DNA from: Sphingopyxis terrae subsp. terrae NBRC 15098
GTDB lineage: Bacteria > Pseudomonadota > Alphaproteobacteria > Sphingomonadales > Sphingomonadaceae
Reading direction: 5' to 3'
Assembly: GCF_001610975.1 (NCBI RefSeq)
Contig: NZ_CP013342.1
Location: 868,001-932,000, forward strand
Length of the DNA: 64,000 nt
In this document: piece by piece, positions 18,530 to 27,710 of the stretch
Layout of the letters: each line of letters begins with the position of its first letter
How positions within the stretch are numbered: the stretch's first letter is position 1
Translations under genes and position numbers: made by a program
Notes under the pieces: model-generated
Told to the model about the DNA's origin: nothing
What the model saw: only the letters and a program-made list of their open reading frames with translations
The model's database searches: none

Positions 18530-19341
18530 GCAGCGCGCGAAAGATAGCCGCGCAGGTGCAGCGGGCCTTGATACCGACTAGGCACCGGCAGCTCCGCGAA
18601 GGACGCACTCACTCGCGTTCGGTGCGCTCCGGCAATATGGCAGTTTCGTCAACGGCGCGTGCAAACGCACCACCGTCCCGGGCGCGGATCTCGCGGCGTT
18701 CGTCCGGCAAAGAGCGCTCGGCGAAACGGGTGAGACGAGCGTCGTGAATCTCTCGGGCGTCGAGCGCGGCATCTCCGACGCAACACGGGCGAATAATAGT
18801 CGACAGCAATCCAGGGGGAGAAAGTAGGGCACGGCTCTTGCTGTCAGGGCCGACGTAACCAGCCCACGCGGGCCGATATGGATGGAGCTTAATTCAGGAA
18901 ATGGGGGCACGGTGCTGGTCGCAGAGCATAATGCGGCCATGTTCGGCTTGCAGGCGGATGCAGAAGGGCCGCAGTCGGGAGATTTCCAAGTTACCCCAAG
19001 GCGTTGACATCCAGTCGACCATCTGTTCACCGCGGACATGATTATGGACGGTGATCTCGGAATTCTTTTTTTTCACGACTCGCTCATCCCGCTCGACTTT
19101 CGCAACGGTCACCGCCGGATCGTGCGAAATCCAGATGCCGGCCTCGCGCCGAGAGCGGCTCTGTCGACCAAGGGTTCACCATAAATCAGCATGCCAAGCT
19201 TTACGGGAGAATTTCGATGCTGGCCAGCCGCTGAATGGTCGCTTCCGTCTCGCGCATGAAGCGAACGTACAAGTGAGACTGGCAACCCCGAGCGAGCGGT
19301 CCGACAGCGTCCGACGACGATCACCGGCGCCTTGCTTTGCG
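18530..19341. other. Gene-poor stretch, probably degraded sequence
   Basis: No recognisable gene. On the plus strand a frame around 18620-18830 reads protein-like (VPGADLAAFVRQRALGE) but has no start and no known family. On the minus strand short open pieces between 18894 and 19324 also fail to match any domain. The region sits beside two genes with signs of rearrangement and is best read as decayed coding DNA. Confidence 0.45.
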
Positions 19342-19653
19342 CTAGGCGGGGCGGTTGGCGAGGATTGCATCCAAAAGGCCGGGAAAGCGTTGCTCGAATT
19401 CTTTGCGGCGCAGCCTGTTGATCATCTCGCGGCCGACCTGCGTCGTCTCAATCAGTCCTGCGGCGCGCAGCAACTTGAGGTGGTTTGACAGCGTGCTCTT
19501 GGGAATCGAGTCGCACGGCGCTGCGTTGGTGCAGCTCAGCTGCTCGGTGCCGGCCAGGCGCGCGACCATGGCCAGACGGTTGGGATCGGCGAGCGCATGG
19601 AGCGCCAGCTCGAGCGGCACGTCTTCCAGCCTGGGATGGGTGAAGCGGGGCAT
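19342..19653 (-). CDS. ArsR-family winged-helix repressor
   Basis: This 103-aa ArsR/SmtB-type regulator starts with MPRFTHPRLEDVPLELALHA, then LADPNRLAMVARLAG and the recognition helix SKSTL-type segment IPKSTLSNHLKLLRAAGLI, ending with a winged hairpin. No metal-binding CxC motif is present in the usual helix, although two Cys (SCTNAAPC) lie in the middle, so it probably senses something other than arsenic. The start at 19653 gives the normal family length; longer open sequence upstream crosses the operator. It is divergent from an SDR gene, which it probably represses together with itself. Confidence 0.85.
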   Translation of the reverse strand: MPRFTHPRLEDVPLELALHALADPNRLAMVARLAGTEQLSCTNAAPCDSIPKSTLSNHLKLLRAAGLIETTQVGREMINRLRRKEFEQRFPGLLDAILANRPA

Positions 19654-19684
19654 AGATGCAATATAGGCCCGCGACGCAATTTTA

Positions 19685-19707
19685 ATAGTTCGGGAATATT
19701 GAACTAT
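19685..19707. promoter_or_regulatory. Putative ArsR-type operator
   Basis: Inverted 7-bp arms ATAGTTC and GAACTAT flank GGGAATATT. The site lies in the 128-bp gap between the ArsR and SDR starts, the usual place for an ArsR repressor dimer, and overlaps AT-rich sequence likely to hold both promoters. Confidence 0.6.
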
Positions 19708-19781
19708 AGAATTGGCGATCCATCTTGTGCCTTGCCGGCAGCGCACGACGCCGTGATCGCGGGCAAAATTGGAGAATTCAC

Positions 19782-20516
19782 ATGTCACTTCTGGGCAAAA
19801 AAGCGCTCGTCACCGGCGGATCGCGCGGTATCGGTTCGGCGATCGCCAGGCGCCTCGCGGCCGATGGCGCGGCGGTCGCGATCACCTATTCGGGAAACAA
19901 GGCGGCGGCCGACGAGACAGTAGCGGCGATCGAGCGCGCGGGCGGCACCGCCTTTGCCGTTCAGGCCGATGCCTCCCAGCCCGAGCCGCAGCGGGCGGGC
20001 GTCGAACAAGCAGCGGCCGCGCTAGGCGGGATCGATATCCTTGTCCACAATGCCGGCGTCGCCGAATTCTCTACCATCGCCGATGACACTGACGAGAGCT
20101 ATGACCGTCAATTCGGGGTCAATGTGAAGGGCCTGCACGTCGGCACGCGCGCGGCGCTGCCGCACCTGCGCGACGGGGGGCGGATCATCCTCATCGGCAG
20201 CATCTCGGGCGAGATGGCGTTCCCCGCGACCGCGATCTACAGCGCGACCAAAGCGGCAGTGGCGGCGCTGGCGCGCGGCTGGGCAAAGGATCTCGCCTCG
20301 CGCAATATCCTCGTCAACACCGTGCAGCCGGGCCCCATCGACACCGATATGAACCCCGCTGACGGCGAGTTCGCGAAGCAGATGATCGGTTCCATTCCGC
20401 TCGGTCGCTACGGCCGGGTCGAGGAGATCGCCGGCGCGGTGTCGTTTCTGGCCGGCCCAGATGCGACCTACATCACCGGAACAACGCTGAACATCGATGG
20501 CGGTGCGTCGGCCTAG
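19782..20516 (+). CDS. Short-chain dehydrogenase/reductase, intact copy
   Basis: This 244-aa classical SDR is an NAD(P)-dependent oxidoreductase. The Rossmann nucleotide motif TGGSRGIG is at about residues 11-18, the NAG motif in LVHNAGVAEF, the catalytic Ser in GSISGEM and the YSATK pair (Tyr and Lys) follow, and it ends TLNIDGGASA. It resembles 3-oxoacyl-ACP reductase family members; the substrate is unknown. The start is chosen by the family N-terminus. The last 32 codons and about 215 bp beyond the stop are repeated almost exactly at 38369, which marks this gene as the left edge of a duplicated junction. Confidence 0.9.
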   Translation: MSLLGKKALVTGGSRGIGSAIARRLAADGAAVAITYSGNKAAADETVAAIERAGGTAFAVQADASQPEPQRAGVEQAAAALGGIDILVHNAGVAEFSTIADDTDESYDRQFGVNVKGLHVGTRAALPHLRDGGRIILIGSISGEMAFPATAIYSATKAAVAALARGWAKDLASRNILVNTVQPGPIDTDMNPADGEFAKQMIGSIPLGRYGRVEEIAGAVSFLAGPDATYITGTTLNIDGGASA

Positions 20517-20731
20517 TCGCGGGAGCGGCCCCTCCGCCCGGCGGAGGGGTCGTCGCCTAGCTTTACCGCACGCGGCCGCGAACCATTGCCGGTCCGCCTC
20601 CATCCGGTCCGGTACCAAGCCGGCTCCGGCACCTGTCGCTTACATGCTCAGGTGGCCGGCCATAGCTGCCCGCCCGCTTTCAGAGGCAGAAATTCGGAAA
20701 CGGTCAGACTTGGCTGGAATGGTCCCGCCCG
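20421..20731 (+). repeat. 311-bp direct repeat, left copy
   Basis: Bases 20421-20731 align without gaps to 38369-38679 with 7 mismatches (304/311). The unit holds the last 96 bp of the SDR gene, its terminator hairpin and about 180 bp of noncoding DNA. The two copies are in the same orientation and bracket about 18 kb. Confidence 0.97.
20529..20549. terminator. GC hairpin between convergent SDR and TonB receptor genes
   Basis: CCCCTCCGCC and GGCGGAGGGG form a perfect 10-bp inverted repeat 13 bp after the SDR stop. No T-run follows. The same hairpin is present in the right repeat copy at 38477-38497. Confidence 0.6.
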
Positions 20732-20785
20732 GAAGCGGAAAAGCCGCTTCTCGGGCATCGGATCAGGAAAGCGGTCGTTCGACGA

Positions 20786-23101
20786 CTAGCGGAACTTGAA
20801 GCCGACGTTAACGCCGTAGGTGACAGGCATTCCGGTAAAGCGGATCACGGCATCGCCGCGCCGCGCCGCGGTATTCCAGTAATATTCGTTTGTGACATTC
20901 TGCGCATAGAGACTTGCCGTCCACGCGCCGTCGGCGTCGCCGATTCCGGCGCGCAGGTCGAGCAAGCCATAGTCGTCGATGAACAGCCGAGCGTCGGGTT
21001 TGAAATCGCCATAGGTCGAGCTGCGGTAGGTATAGTTGGCGCCGATGAACGCTTCCTTCGATCCGCCTACATCCCAGCGATATTCCAAGTCGGCGTTGAC
21101 CTGCCACTTTGGCGTGTAGGGGAAGCGGAAGCCGTTGAAGTCGGTGACCGCGCCGAATGCGGTGTAGTTGGAGAAGGATCGCGTGACCTTGCTGTCGATA
21201 TAGGTCGCGCCCAGATTGGCACGCAGGCCCTCCACCGGTGAGACGACGAGCTGCAATTCCGCCCCCTTGATCCGCGACTTTGGTACGTTGACCAGCGCCT
21301 CGAGCGGGCCGAACACCGGCACGATCGTGCGGCCCTTCAACTGCTTGTCGAGATAATCATAGTAGAAGAGGGCGCCGTTGATCTGCACGCGGCGGTCGAG
21401 CAGCGCCGATTTGAACCCAAGCTCGTAGGCCGTTACCTGCTCCTGCCGCACCGGCTTGTATTGCGAGAAGCGATTGCCCGCGAGCGTAGCGAAGGAGCCG
21501 CTCTTGTAGCCGCGGCTGACGCTGGCATAGAAGAGCTGGCCCTCTGCGGGCTTCCATTGCAACACGCCGCGCCAGGACAGATTGTCTTCCGGCAGGCTGC
21601 CGGCAAATTTGCCGGGACGCCCCGCGTCGTCGAACGTCACGCAGCCGCCGAGCGGGATCGTTCCCGACGGAAGGCCGAAGATCAGCTCGAAGCCGCGCGC
21701 ATAGGTGCCGTTGCCGGCGTTGAGCGTGCACCCCGAAAAATCGACCTTGGTATCGGTGTAGCGCACGCCGCCGATCAGGGTCAGCGTGTCGGCGATCGGC
21801 ACGCTCACATCGGCGAAGGCCGCGATGCTGCGATATTTTGTGTCGCCGAGCTGCGGCACCAGCTCGATCGACGGGAAGCCGAAGCGATCGAACACATGCG
21901 CCGACGATTGGTCGTTGAGCCGCTGGGTGAGCAGCTCGTGCGTCTTGCCCCATTCATAATTGCCGCCGAAGATCCATGAACCGTCACCCATCAACGAACC
22001 GGCAAGCCGCAATTCCTGACTGAAGGACTTGATGTCGCCTTCGAGGAAGACGTCGGTAAGCCGCAACGTGGTGCCGTCCGATTCCTGCCCATAGGCTTCC
22101 TTGAAGCGCGTATAGGCCGAGATCGAGGTGAGCGTGATGTCGTCGCTGACGTCGATCTCGCCGCGCAGCGCGGCCTGCACCTGCCAATTGTCCTTCTTCA
22201 GCGGGAAGCTGGTGCCCCAATCAGCCGCGCGATTATCCTCGGGAGCGACCGGATAGGTCGGCAGACGCGGATCGAAAAAGCCGGCGGATTGCTGGAAGGG
22301 CGCAGTAAACTGCGGCGCCTGCGTATCGCCATGATCCTGGTAGGCGTTGACCATCAGGTTGAGACGCACCGTGTCGACGGGCCGGAAAGCAAGCTGGACG
22401 CGCCCCTGCGTGAACGCACGCTGGCCGAGGCTGGCATCGCGCGTGTAGCTTTTCTGCCAGTCACCGCCACCTTCATGGCGCAACGAAATTCGGACTGCCA
22501 GCGTGTCAGACAGCGGTCCGCTCGCATAGCCTTCGACGCTGAACCTATTGAAGCGTCCATAGGACAGCGCCAGCCCCGCCTCCGGCGTCCAGGTTGGCTT
22601 GGCCGAAATATAGTTGATCGCGCCGCCGGTTGCGTTCGATCCGAAAAGGGTGCCCTGCGGCCCCTTGAGCACTTCGACCCGCTCGAGATCGAAGGAGGCG
22701 CCCGCCGTCATCACCGAATAGGGAATGGGCACTTCGTCTGTATAGACCGTGACCGTCGGCTTTGCGGCAAGGCTGCTGTCGAAGAAGCCGATCCCGCGCA
22801 GAAAATAGACCGGTGTGCCAAAGCCGCTGTTGATCGCGTTGAAGCCCGGGGTCACTTTCACCAGTCCCGCGACGTCAGTTACGCCCTGCGCCTGCAGATC
22901 GTCGCCCGACACCGCCGTGATCGACAGCGGCACACTGTTGATGTTCTCGCTGCGCTTTTGCGCGGTCACGATGATTTCGTTGGTACCGACCGCTTCCTCA
23001 TCGCCAGCAGGCGCAGCCTCTTGCGCCGCTGCCTGATTCGCGAGCAACGCCAGCAGCAGGGCCGCGACCGACGACGAACTATGCATCTTTGAAAGCGCCA
23101 T
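20786..23101 (-). CDS. TonB-dependent receptor
   Basis: This 771-aa outer-membrane receptor has a signal peptide (VAALLLALLANQAAAQ), a TonB-box-like EIIVTAQKR, a plug domain with VTDVAGLVKVTPGFN, YFLRGIGFFDSS and VEVLKGPQGTLFGSNATGGAINY, and a C-terminal barrel ending NVGFKFR. The plug type is the one common in sphingomonad catabolic loci for small hydrophobic or aromatic compounds. The start at 23101 follows GGGAGGG. It is divergent from the TetR gene with an 18-bp operator between them and is probably the uptake route for the substrate of the CoA-dependent operon downstream of TetR. Confidence 0.92.
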   Translation of the reverse strand: MALSKMHSSSSVAALLLALLANQAAAQEAAPAGDEEAVGTNEIIVTAQKRSENINSVPLSITAVSGDDLQAQGVTDVAGLVKVTPGFNAINSGFGTPVYFLRGIGFFDSSLAAKPTVTVYTDEVPIPYSVMTAGASFDLERVEVLKGPQGTLFGSNATGGAINYISAKPTWTPEAGLALSYGRFNRFSVEGYASGPLSDTLAVRISLRHEGGGDWQKSYTRDASLGQRAFTQGRVQLAFRPVDTVRLNLMVNAYQDHGDTQAPQFTAPFQQSAGFFDPRLPTYPVAPEDNRAADWGTSFPLKKDNWQVQAALRGEIDVSDDITLTSISAYTRFKEAYGQESDGTTLRLTDVFLEGDIKSFSQELRLAGSLMGDGSWIFGGNYEWGKTHELLTQRLNDQSSAHVFDRFGFPSIELVPQLGDTKYRSIAAFADVSVPIADTLTLIGGVRYTDTKVDFSGCTLNAGNGTYARGFELIFGLPSGTIPLGGCVTFDDAGRPGKFAGSLPEDNLSWRGVLQWKPAEGQLFYASVSRGYKSGSFATLAGNRFSQYKPVRQEQVTAYELGFKSALLDRRVQINGALFYYDYLDKQLKGRTIVPVFGPLEALVNVPKSRIKGAELQLVVSPVEGLRANLGATYIDSKVTRSFSNYTAFGAVTDFNGFRFPYTPKWQVNADLEYRWDVGGSKEAFIGANYTYRSSTYGDFKPDARLFIDDYGLLDLRAGIGDADGAWTASLYAQNVTNEYYWNTAARRGDAVIRFTGMPVTYGVNVGFKFR

Positions 23102-23166
23102 AATTTCCCTCCCGATGACCATCTGTAACGCTATGTTCCGATCAGGAAAGAGCGCTCAGATCTTTG

Positions 23167-23184
23167 TTACCGTCCGGTCGGTAA
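23167..23184. promoter_or_regulatory. Putative TetR operator 1
   Basis: TTACCGTCCGGTCGGTAA has perfect 6-bp outer arms (TTACCG/CGGTAA). It lies in the divergent gap between the TonB receptor and TetR genes. A closely related 18-bp site is found before the crotonase operon at 24057. Confidence 0.7.
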
Positions 23185-23319
23185 TATTGATTGCAATCAT
23201 TGTCAAATCGGCAATGAAGGCGACACCTATTGACCAGCGGGTCGTGAACGACCTATGCCTCACGCGCAGGGGCAGGCAGGATAGCCGCAGCGAGCGGGCG
23301 TCCGGCAAATGGGAAAGCA

Positions 23320-23970
23320 ATGGCGGAAGCATCCAAGAAGACAGGGGCGGCGTCGACGCCCACCCAGAAACGACCGGGTTCGACCGCGAGGCCGGGGCGC
23401 AAGCGCGGCAGCGTCAACAAGGAAGTGATCATGGGGGTCGCCTCCACCATGTTCCGCGAGCGGGGCTATGATCGCACGAGCCTCGACGATATCGCCGCGG
23501 GTCTGTCGATCACCAAGCCCAGCCTTTATTATCATTTCGCGAGCAAGGAGGAGATCCTGCTCGAATGCATCGCACGCGGCTATATCCTGTTTCAGCAGAA
23601 AATAGCCGATCGCGACGATATCCGCCTCCCCGGCCGCGAACGCGTCCGCATCTTCATCGAATGCTATGTCGATCTGTTGCAGGATAATGTCCTGTCGATG
23701 ATCGTCGCCGACGAACGCGTGATGAGCGACGCCGGCAAGGCCAAATCGCGCAACTACAAGCGGATGCTGAACCGCGACCTGCTCGATCGGCTCGAAGTCG
23801 GACGCAAGGACGGATCGCTAGCCTTCGACGACGCGCGCATCATTTCGTTCGGCATCTTCGGCATGGTCAACTGGATGACGCACTGGCAATCTGCGGCGCT
23901 GCTGATCGAGCCCCGCACGGTCTCCAACCAGTTCGTCGCCATGATTCTCGACGGCATCGGCAAGCCCTGA
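23320..23970 (+). CDS. TetR/AcrR-family regulator
   Basis: This 216-aa regulator has a basic N-terminal tail and a TetR DNA-binding domain (about residues 32-80) with FRERGYDRTSLDDIAAGLSITKP and LYYHFASKEEILL. The C-terminal ligand domain resembles the acyl-CoA-responsive TetR_C groups. It precedes the catabolic operon by about 120 bp and is divergent from the TonB receptor gene. Two near-identical palindromes at 23167 and 24057 fit autoregulation and control of both neighbours. The ligand is probably an acyl-CoA intermediate of the pathway, but this is inference. Confidence 0.9.
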   Translation: MAEASKKTGAASTPTQKRPGSTARPGRKRGSVNKEVIMGVASTMFRERGYDRTSLDDIAAGLSITKPSLYYHFASKEEILLECIARGYILFQQKIADRDDIRLPGRERVRIFIECYVDLLQDNVLSMIVADERVMSDAGKAKSRNYKRMLNRDLLDRLEVGRKDGSLAFDDARIISFGIFGMVNWMTHWQSAALLIEPRTVSNQFVAMILDGIGKP

Positions 23971-24056
23971 GCTGATCCAAAAATCTGCATTCCCGTGCAC
24001 CTCGCGGCCATTCAAACCGCGAGTTGACAGCCCGTTTCGACGCGCTTATGACAATG

Positions 24057-24074
24057 TTACCGACTAGTAGGTAA
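24057..24074. promoter_or_regulatory. Putative TetR operator 2
   Basis: TTACCGACTAGTAGGTAA shares outer TTACCG and GGTAA with operator 1 and has the same 18-bp length. It lies 14 bp before the first crotonase start, where bound TetR would block transcription of the catabolic operon. Confidence 0.68.
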
Positions 24075-24088
24075 TAAAAGGATAAGCG

Positions 24089-24879
24089 ATGGCCGACTTC
24101 CGTTATCTGAATACCAGCGTCCAGGACGGCGTCGGCATCCTCCAACTCAATCATCCCGAGGTACGCAACGCGCTCGGCTGGGAGTTGCACGAGGACATCA
24201 TCGCCGCGCTGCGCGCCTGGGAAGAGGATGACGCGGTGTCGTGCGTGCTGTTTATCGGCAATGAGGAATATTTCTGTGCCGGCTGGCGCGTCGACATCCT
24301 GAACACGGCGAGCGACGACGATCGCCGCCGTTTCAACGATCTCGCGCTCGCGCTGATGAAAGCGATTTACGACTTCGGCAAACCGTCGGTCGCGGCCGTC
24401 GCCGGCGTCGCGCCCGGCTACGGTATGGACGTCGCCAATATGTGCGACATCACCGTTGCGTCCGAAAATGCCCTCTTCGGATCGACGCAGGTCAAATATG
24501 CGATGAACGGCTTTTATCACGGCATTATGGCGCGCGTCGGCAAACAGCATGCCCGCCGCCTCTATTACACCGGCGACCCGATCGACGCGCACGAAGCGCT
24601 GCGGATCGGCCTCGTCAGCGAAGTGACGCCGGTTGGTGAACTTCGGTCGCGGTCGCTGACGCTCGCCAAGCAAATCGCCGAGATGGGCCCCGAACTGGCA
24701 AAGATCTTCAAGGGCGTCGCGCTGCGCGCGTCGAACATGGATCATCTCGGCGCGCTGCAATATGAGCTGACCGTAACCCATGACCTGCTCCAGCGCGGCA
24801 TTTTCCGCGAGCGCATCGCGCGCGGCTTCGACCGGCTCAAGGCCGGTAAAAGCGTCGCTATCGAACGCGCCGGAAAGCC

Positions 24880-24883
<4 letters not shown>
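24089..24883 (+). CDS. Enoyl-CoA hydratase/isomerase family protein
   Basis: This 264-aa crotonase is the first gene of the CoA-dependent operon. The oxyanion-hole segments are EEYFCAGWRVDIL (about residues 64-76) and VAPGYGMDVANMCDI. The usual acidic residue of hydratases is replaced around the second segment by GYGMD, so hydration, isomerisation or a retro-aldol reaction cannot be told apart. It overlaps the acyl-CoA dehydrogenase gene by 4 bp (ATGA). Confidence 0.88.
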
Positions 24884-26043
<1,160 letters not shown>

Positions 26044-26074
26044 TCCGAAATCCCGAAATCCAGGAGTGAAGAAT

Positions 26075-26842
26075 ATGGCAAAGCACGGTACGATGCGCAG
26101 CGAGGTGAAAGGCGGGGTCGCCACCATCTTCCTCGACCGCCCCGACAAGAAGAATGCGCTCAGCACCGAATTGTTCGAGGATCTTGTCGAAACGCTTCAA
26201 CAATGGCGGCGTGACGACAGCGTCGCGGCGGTCGTCATCACGGGAACCGAGGAATATTTCTCCGCCGGACTCGATCTCGATACGATGAACTGGAAGAGCG
26301 AGGAAGAGCGGCTGCGCTGGTATGACGCCACTTATTATGGCTATCTCGAACTGCTCGAATACCCCAAGCCGACGATCGCGGCGGTCGCGGGACCGACCTT
26401 CGGCGGCGGTTGCGACATCGCGGTTTTCTGCGACATCCGCATTTCCAGCCCCAACGCCAAATTCGGCTTTCCGCAGATCCGCTTCGGCCTGACCCCCTTC
26501 GTCGATCCGCTGCAGCGCATCGTCGGGCAGAGCCAGGCGAAACTGCTCGTGCTGACGGGGCGCCGCATCGACGCGCAGGAAGCGCTGCGCATCGGCCTGA
26601 TCGACGAGATCGCGCCCGAAGGAAAATTGCTCGACACGGCACAGGCGATGGCCGGCGAGATCGCCTCGACGACCGTGCCGACCGTCGTGCGCACCACCGA
26701 AATGCTGCGTCGCAGCTGGGCGATGGATCCGATGGGAGCTTATGTATACGGACATGTCCAGTATCGCGATGTCCACTGGAACCCGGCGATTTCGGACCGC
26801 ATGCTGGCCGCGCGCGCCAAGGTCGGGTCGGGAACGCGCTGA
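26075..26842 (+). CDS. Enoyl-CoA hydratase/isomerase family protein
   Basis: This second crotonase of the operon has 255 residues, with EEYFSAGLDLDTM and AGPTFGGGCDIAVFCD forming the oxyanion hole. It is about as different from the first crotonase as two members with separate steps would be. The ATG at 26075, after CAGGAG, is preferred over an in-frame GTG at 26066. It likely catalyses hydration or thiolytic/retro-Claisen cleavage in the same pathway; the precise step is not readable. Confidence 0.88.
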   Translation: MAKHGTMRSEVKGGVATIFLDRPDKKNALSTELFEDLVETLQQWRRDDSVAAVVITGTEEYFSAGLDLDTMNWKSEEERLRWYDATYYGYLELLEYPKPTIAAVAGPTFGGGCDIAVFCDIRISSPNAKFGFPQIRFGLTPFVDPLQRIVGQSQAKLLVLTGRRIDAQEALRIGLIDEIAPEGKLLDTAQAMAGEIASTTVPTVVRTTEMLRRSWAMDPMGAYVYGHVQYRDVHWNPAISDRMLAARAKVGSGTR

Positions 26843-26852
26843 CGGGCGAACG

Positions 26853-27710
26853 ATGACCGGCTCTCCTCCCCTCCCCTCCGCCGCTTTAGAAGGATCGGCC
26901 ATCGTGGTCGTCGGCGCGAGTCGCGGGCTCGGCCGGCAATATGCCGCCGACCTCGCGCGCGCCGGCGCCCGCCTTGTCCTCACAGGGCGCGGCAACGAAG
27001 TTGATGCTGTCGCGTCCGCCATCCGGCGAAGTCGCGGAAGCGCCATAGCGGTGCGATGCGACATCCGCGATCCTGCCCCTTTCGTCGAAGCGGCGCTCGC
27101 CGAATATGGCGCAATCGACGGGCTGGTGGTCAACGCGGGCGTGGTCCGCGACCGCAGCTTCGCAAAGATGACGGCAGATGAATGGTCGGAGGTGATCGAC
27201 GTCCATCTCGGCGGCAGCTTCGCCTGCGCCAAGGCGGTGTGGGAGCCGATGACGGCCCGGGGACGGGGTTCGATCATATTCACCACCTCGGGCGCGGGCA
27301 TGCACGGAGCCTTCGGGCAGGCGAATTATTCGGCAGCCAAAGCCGGTATCATCGGCCTGATGAAGACGCTGGCAATCGAAGGCGAACGGGTCGGAATTCG
27401 CGCCAACGCCATCGCGCCAATGGCTCTGACCGAAATGACTGACGGCGTCTTTTCCGACCGCATGAAGCATGGCTTGCGTCCCGAACAGATTTCGCCCTTT
27501 CTGATCGCACTGCTCGATCCCCTGTCGACGCGCACCGGCGAAATCGTCGAATGTGGCGGCGGCTGGGGCGCGCAGGTGCGTTGGCAGCGAGCAGCGGGCG
27601 ATCGGGTGGCGGCGGCACCGTTCGGTCCCGAATTCGATCTGCCGGAGACGACCGCCGATTCGCTGAGCGCCGCACTTGGCGACCCGCGGACGATGTACAG
27701 GATGGCCTGA
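26853..27710 (+). CDS. SDR-family 3-hydroxyacyl-CoA dehydrogenase-like protein
   Basis: This 285-aa SDR has the nucleotide motif VVGASRGLG, the NAG motif VVNAGVV, the catalytic Ser in TTSGAGMHG and a YSAAK pair in QANYSAAKAG. The arrangement resembles the dehydrogenase domain of peroxisomal-type multifunctional enzymes, which would fit oxidation of the 3-hydroxyacyl-CoA produced by the crotonases. A C-terminal extension of about 50 residues follows the GEIVECGGGW end of the SDR core. The start follows a 10-bp gap after the crotonase; the stop abuts the CoA ligase start. Confidence 0.87.
   Translation: MTGSPPLPSAALEGSAIVVVGASRGLGRQYAADLARAGARLVLTGRGNEVDAVASAIRRSRGSAIAVRCDIRDPAPFVEAALAEYGAIDGLVVNAGVVRDRSFAKMTADEWSEVIDVHLGGSFACAKAVWEPMTARGRGSIIFTTSGAGMHGAFGQANYSAAKAGIIGLMKTLAIEGERVGIRANAIAPMALTEMTDGVFSDRMKHGLRPEQISPFLIALLDPLSTRTGEIVECGGGWGAQVRWQRAAGDRVAAAPFGPEFDLPETTADSLSAALGDPRTMYRMA

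Noticed and set aside
18578-19039. A 153-codon open frame on the minus strand in the gene-poor stretch
   Set aside because: No signal, domain or ribosome site. The composition looks like chance opening in GC-rich DNA.
26747-26760. GTATACGG near 26750 that resembles a LacI half-site
   Set aside because: Lies inside a crotonase coding region, lacks the second arm and is probably chance.
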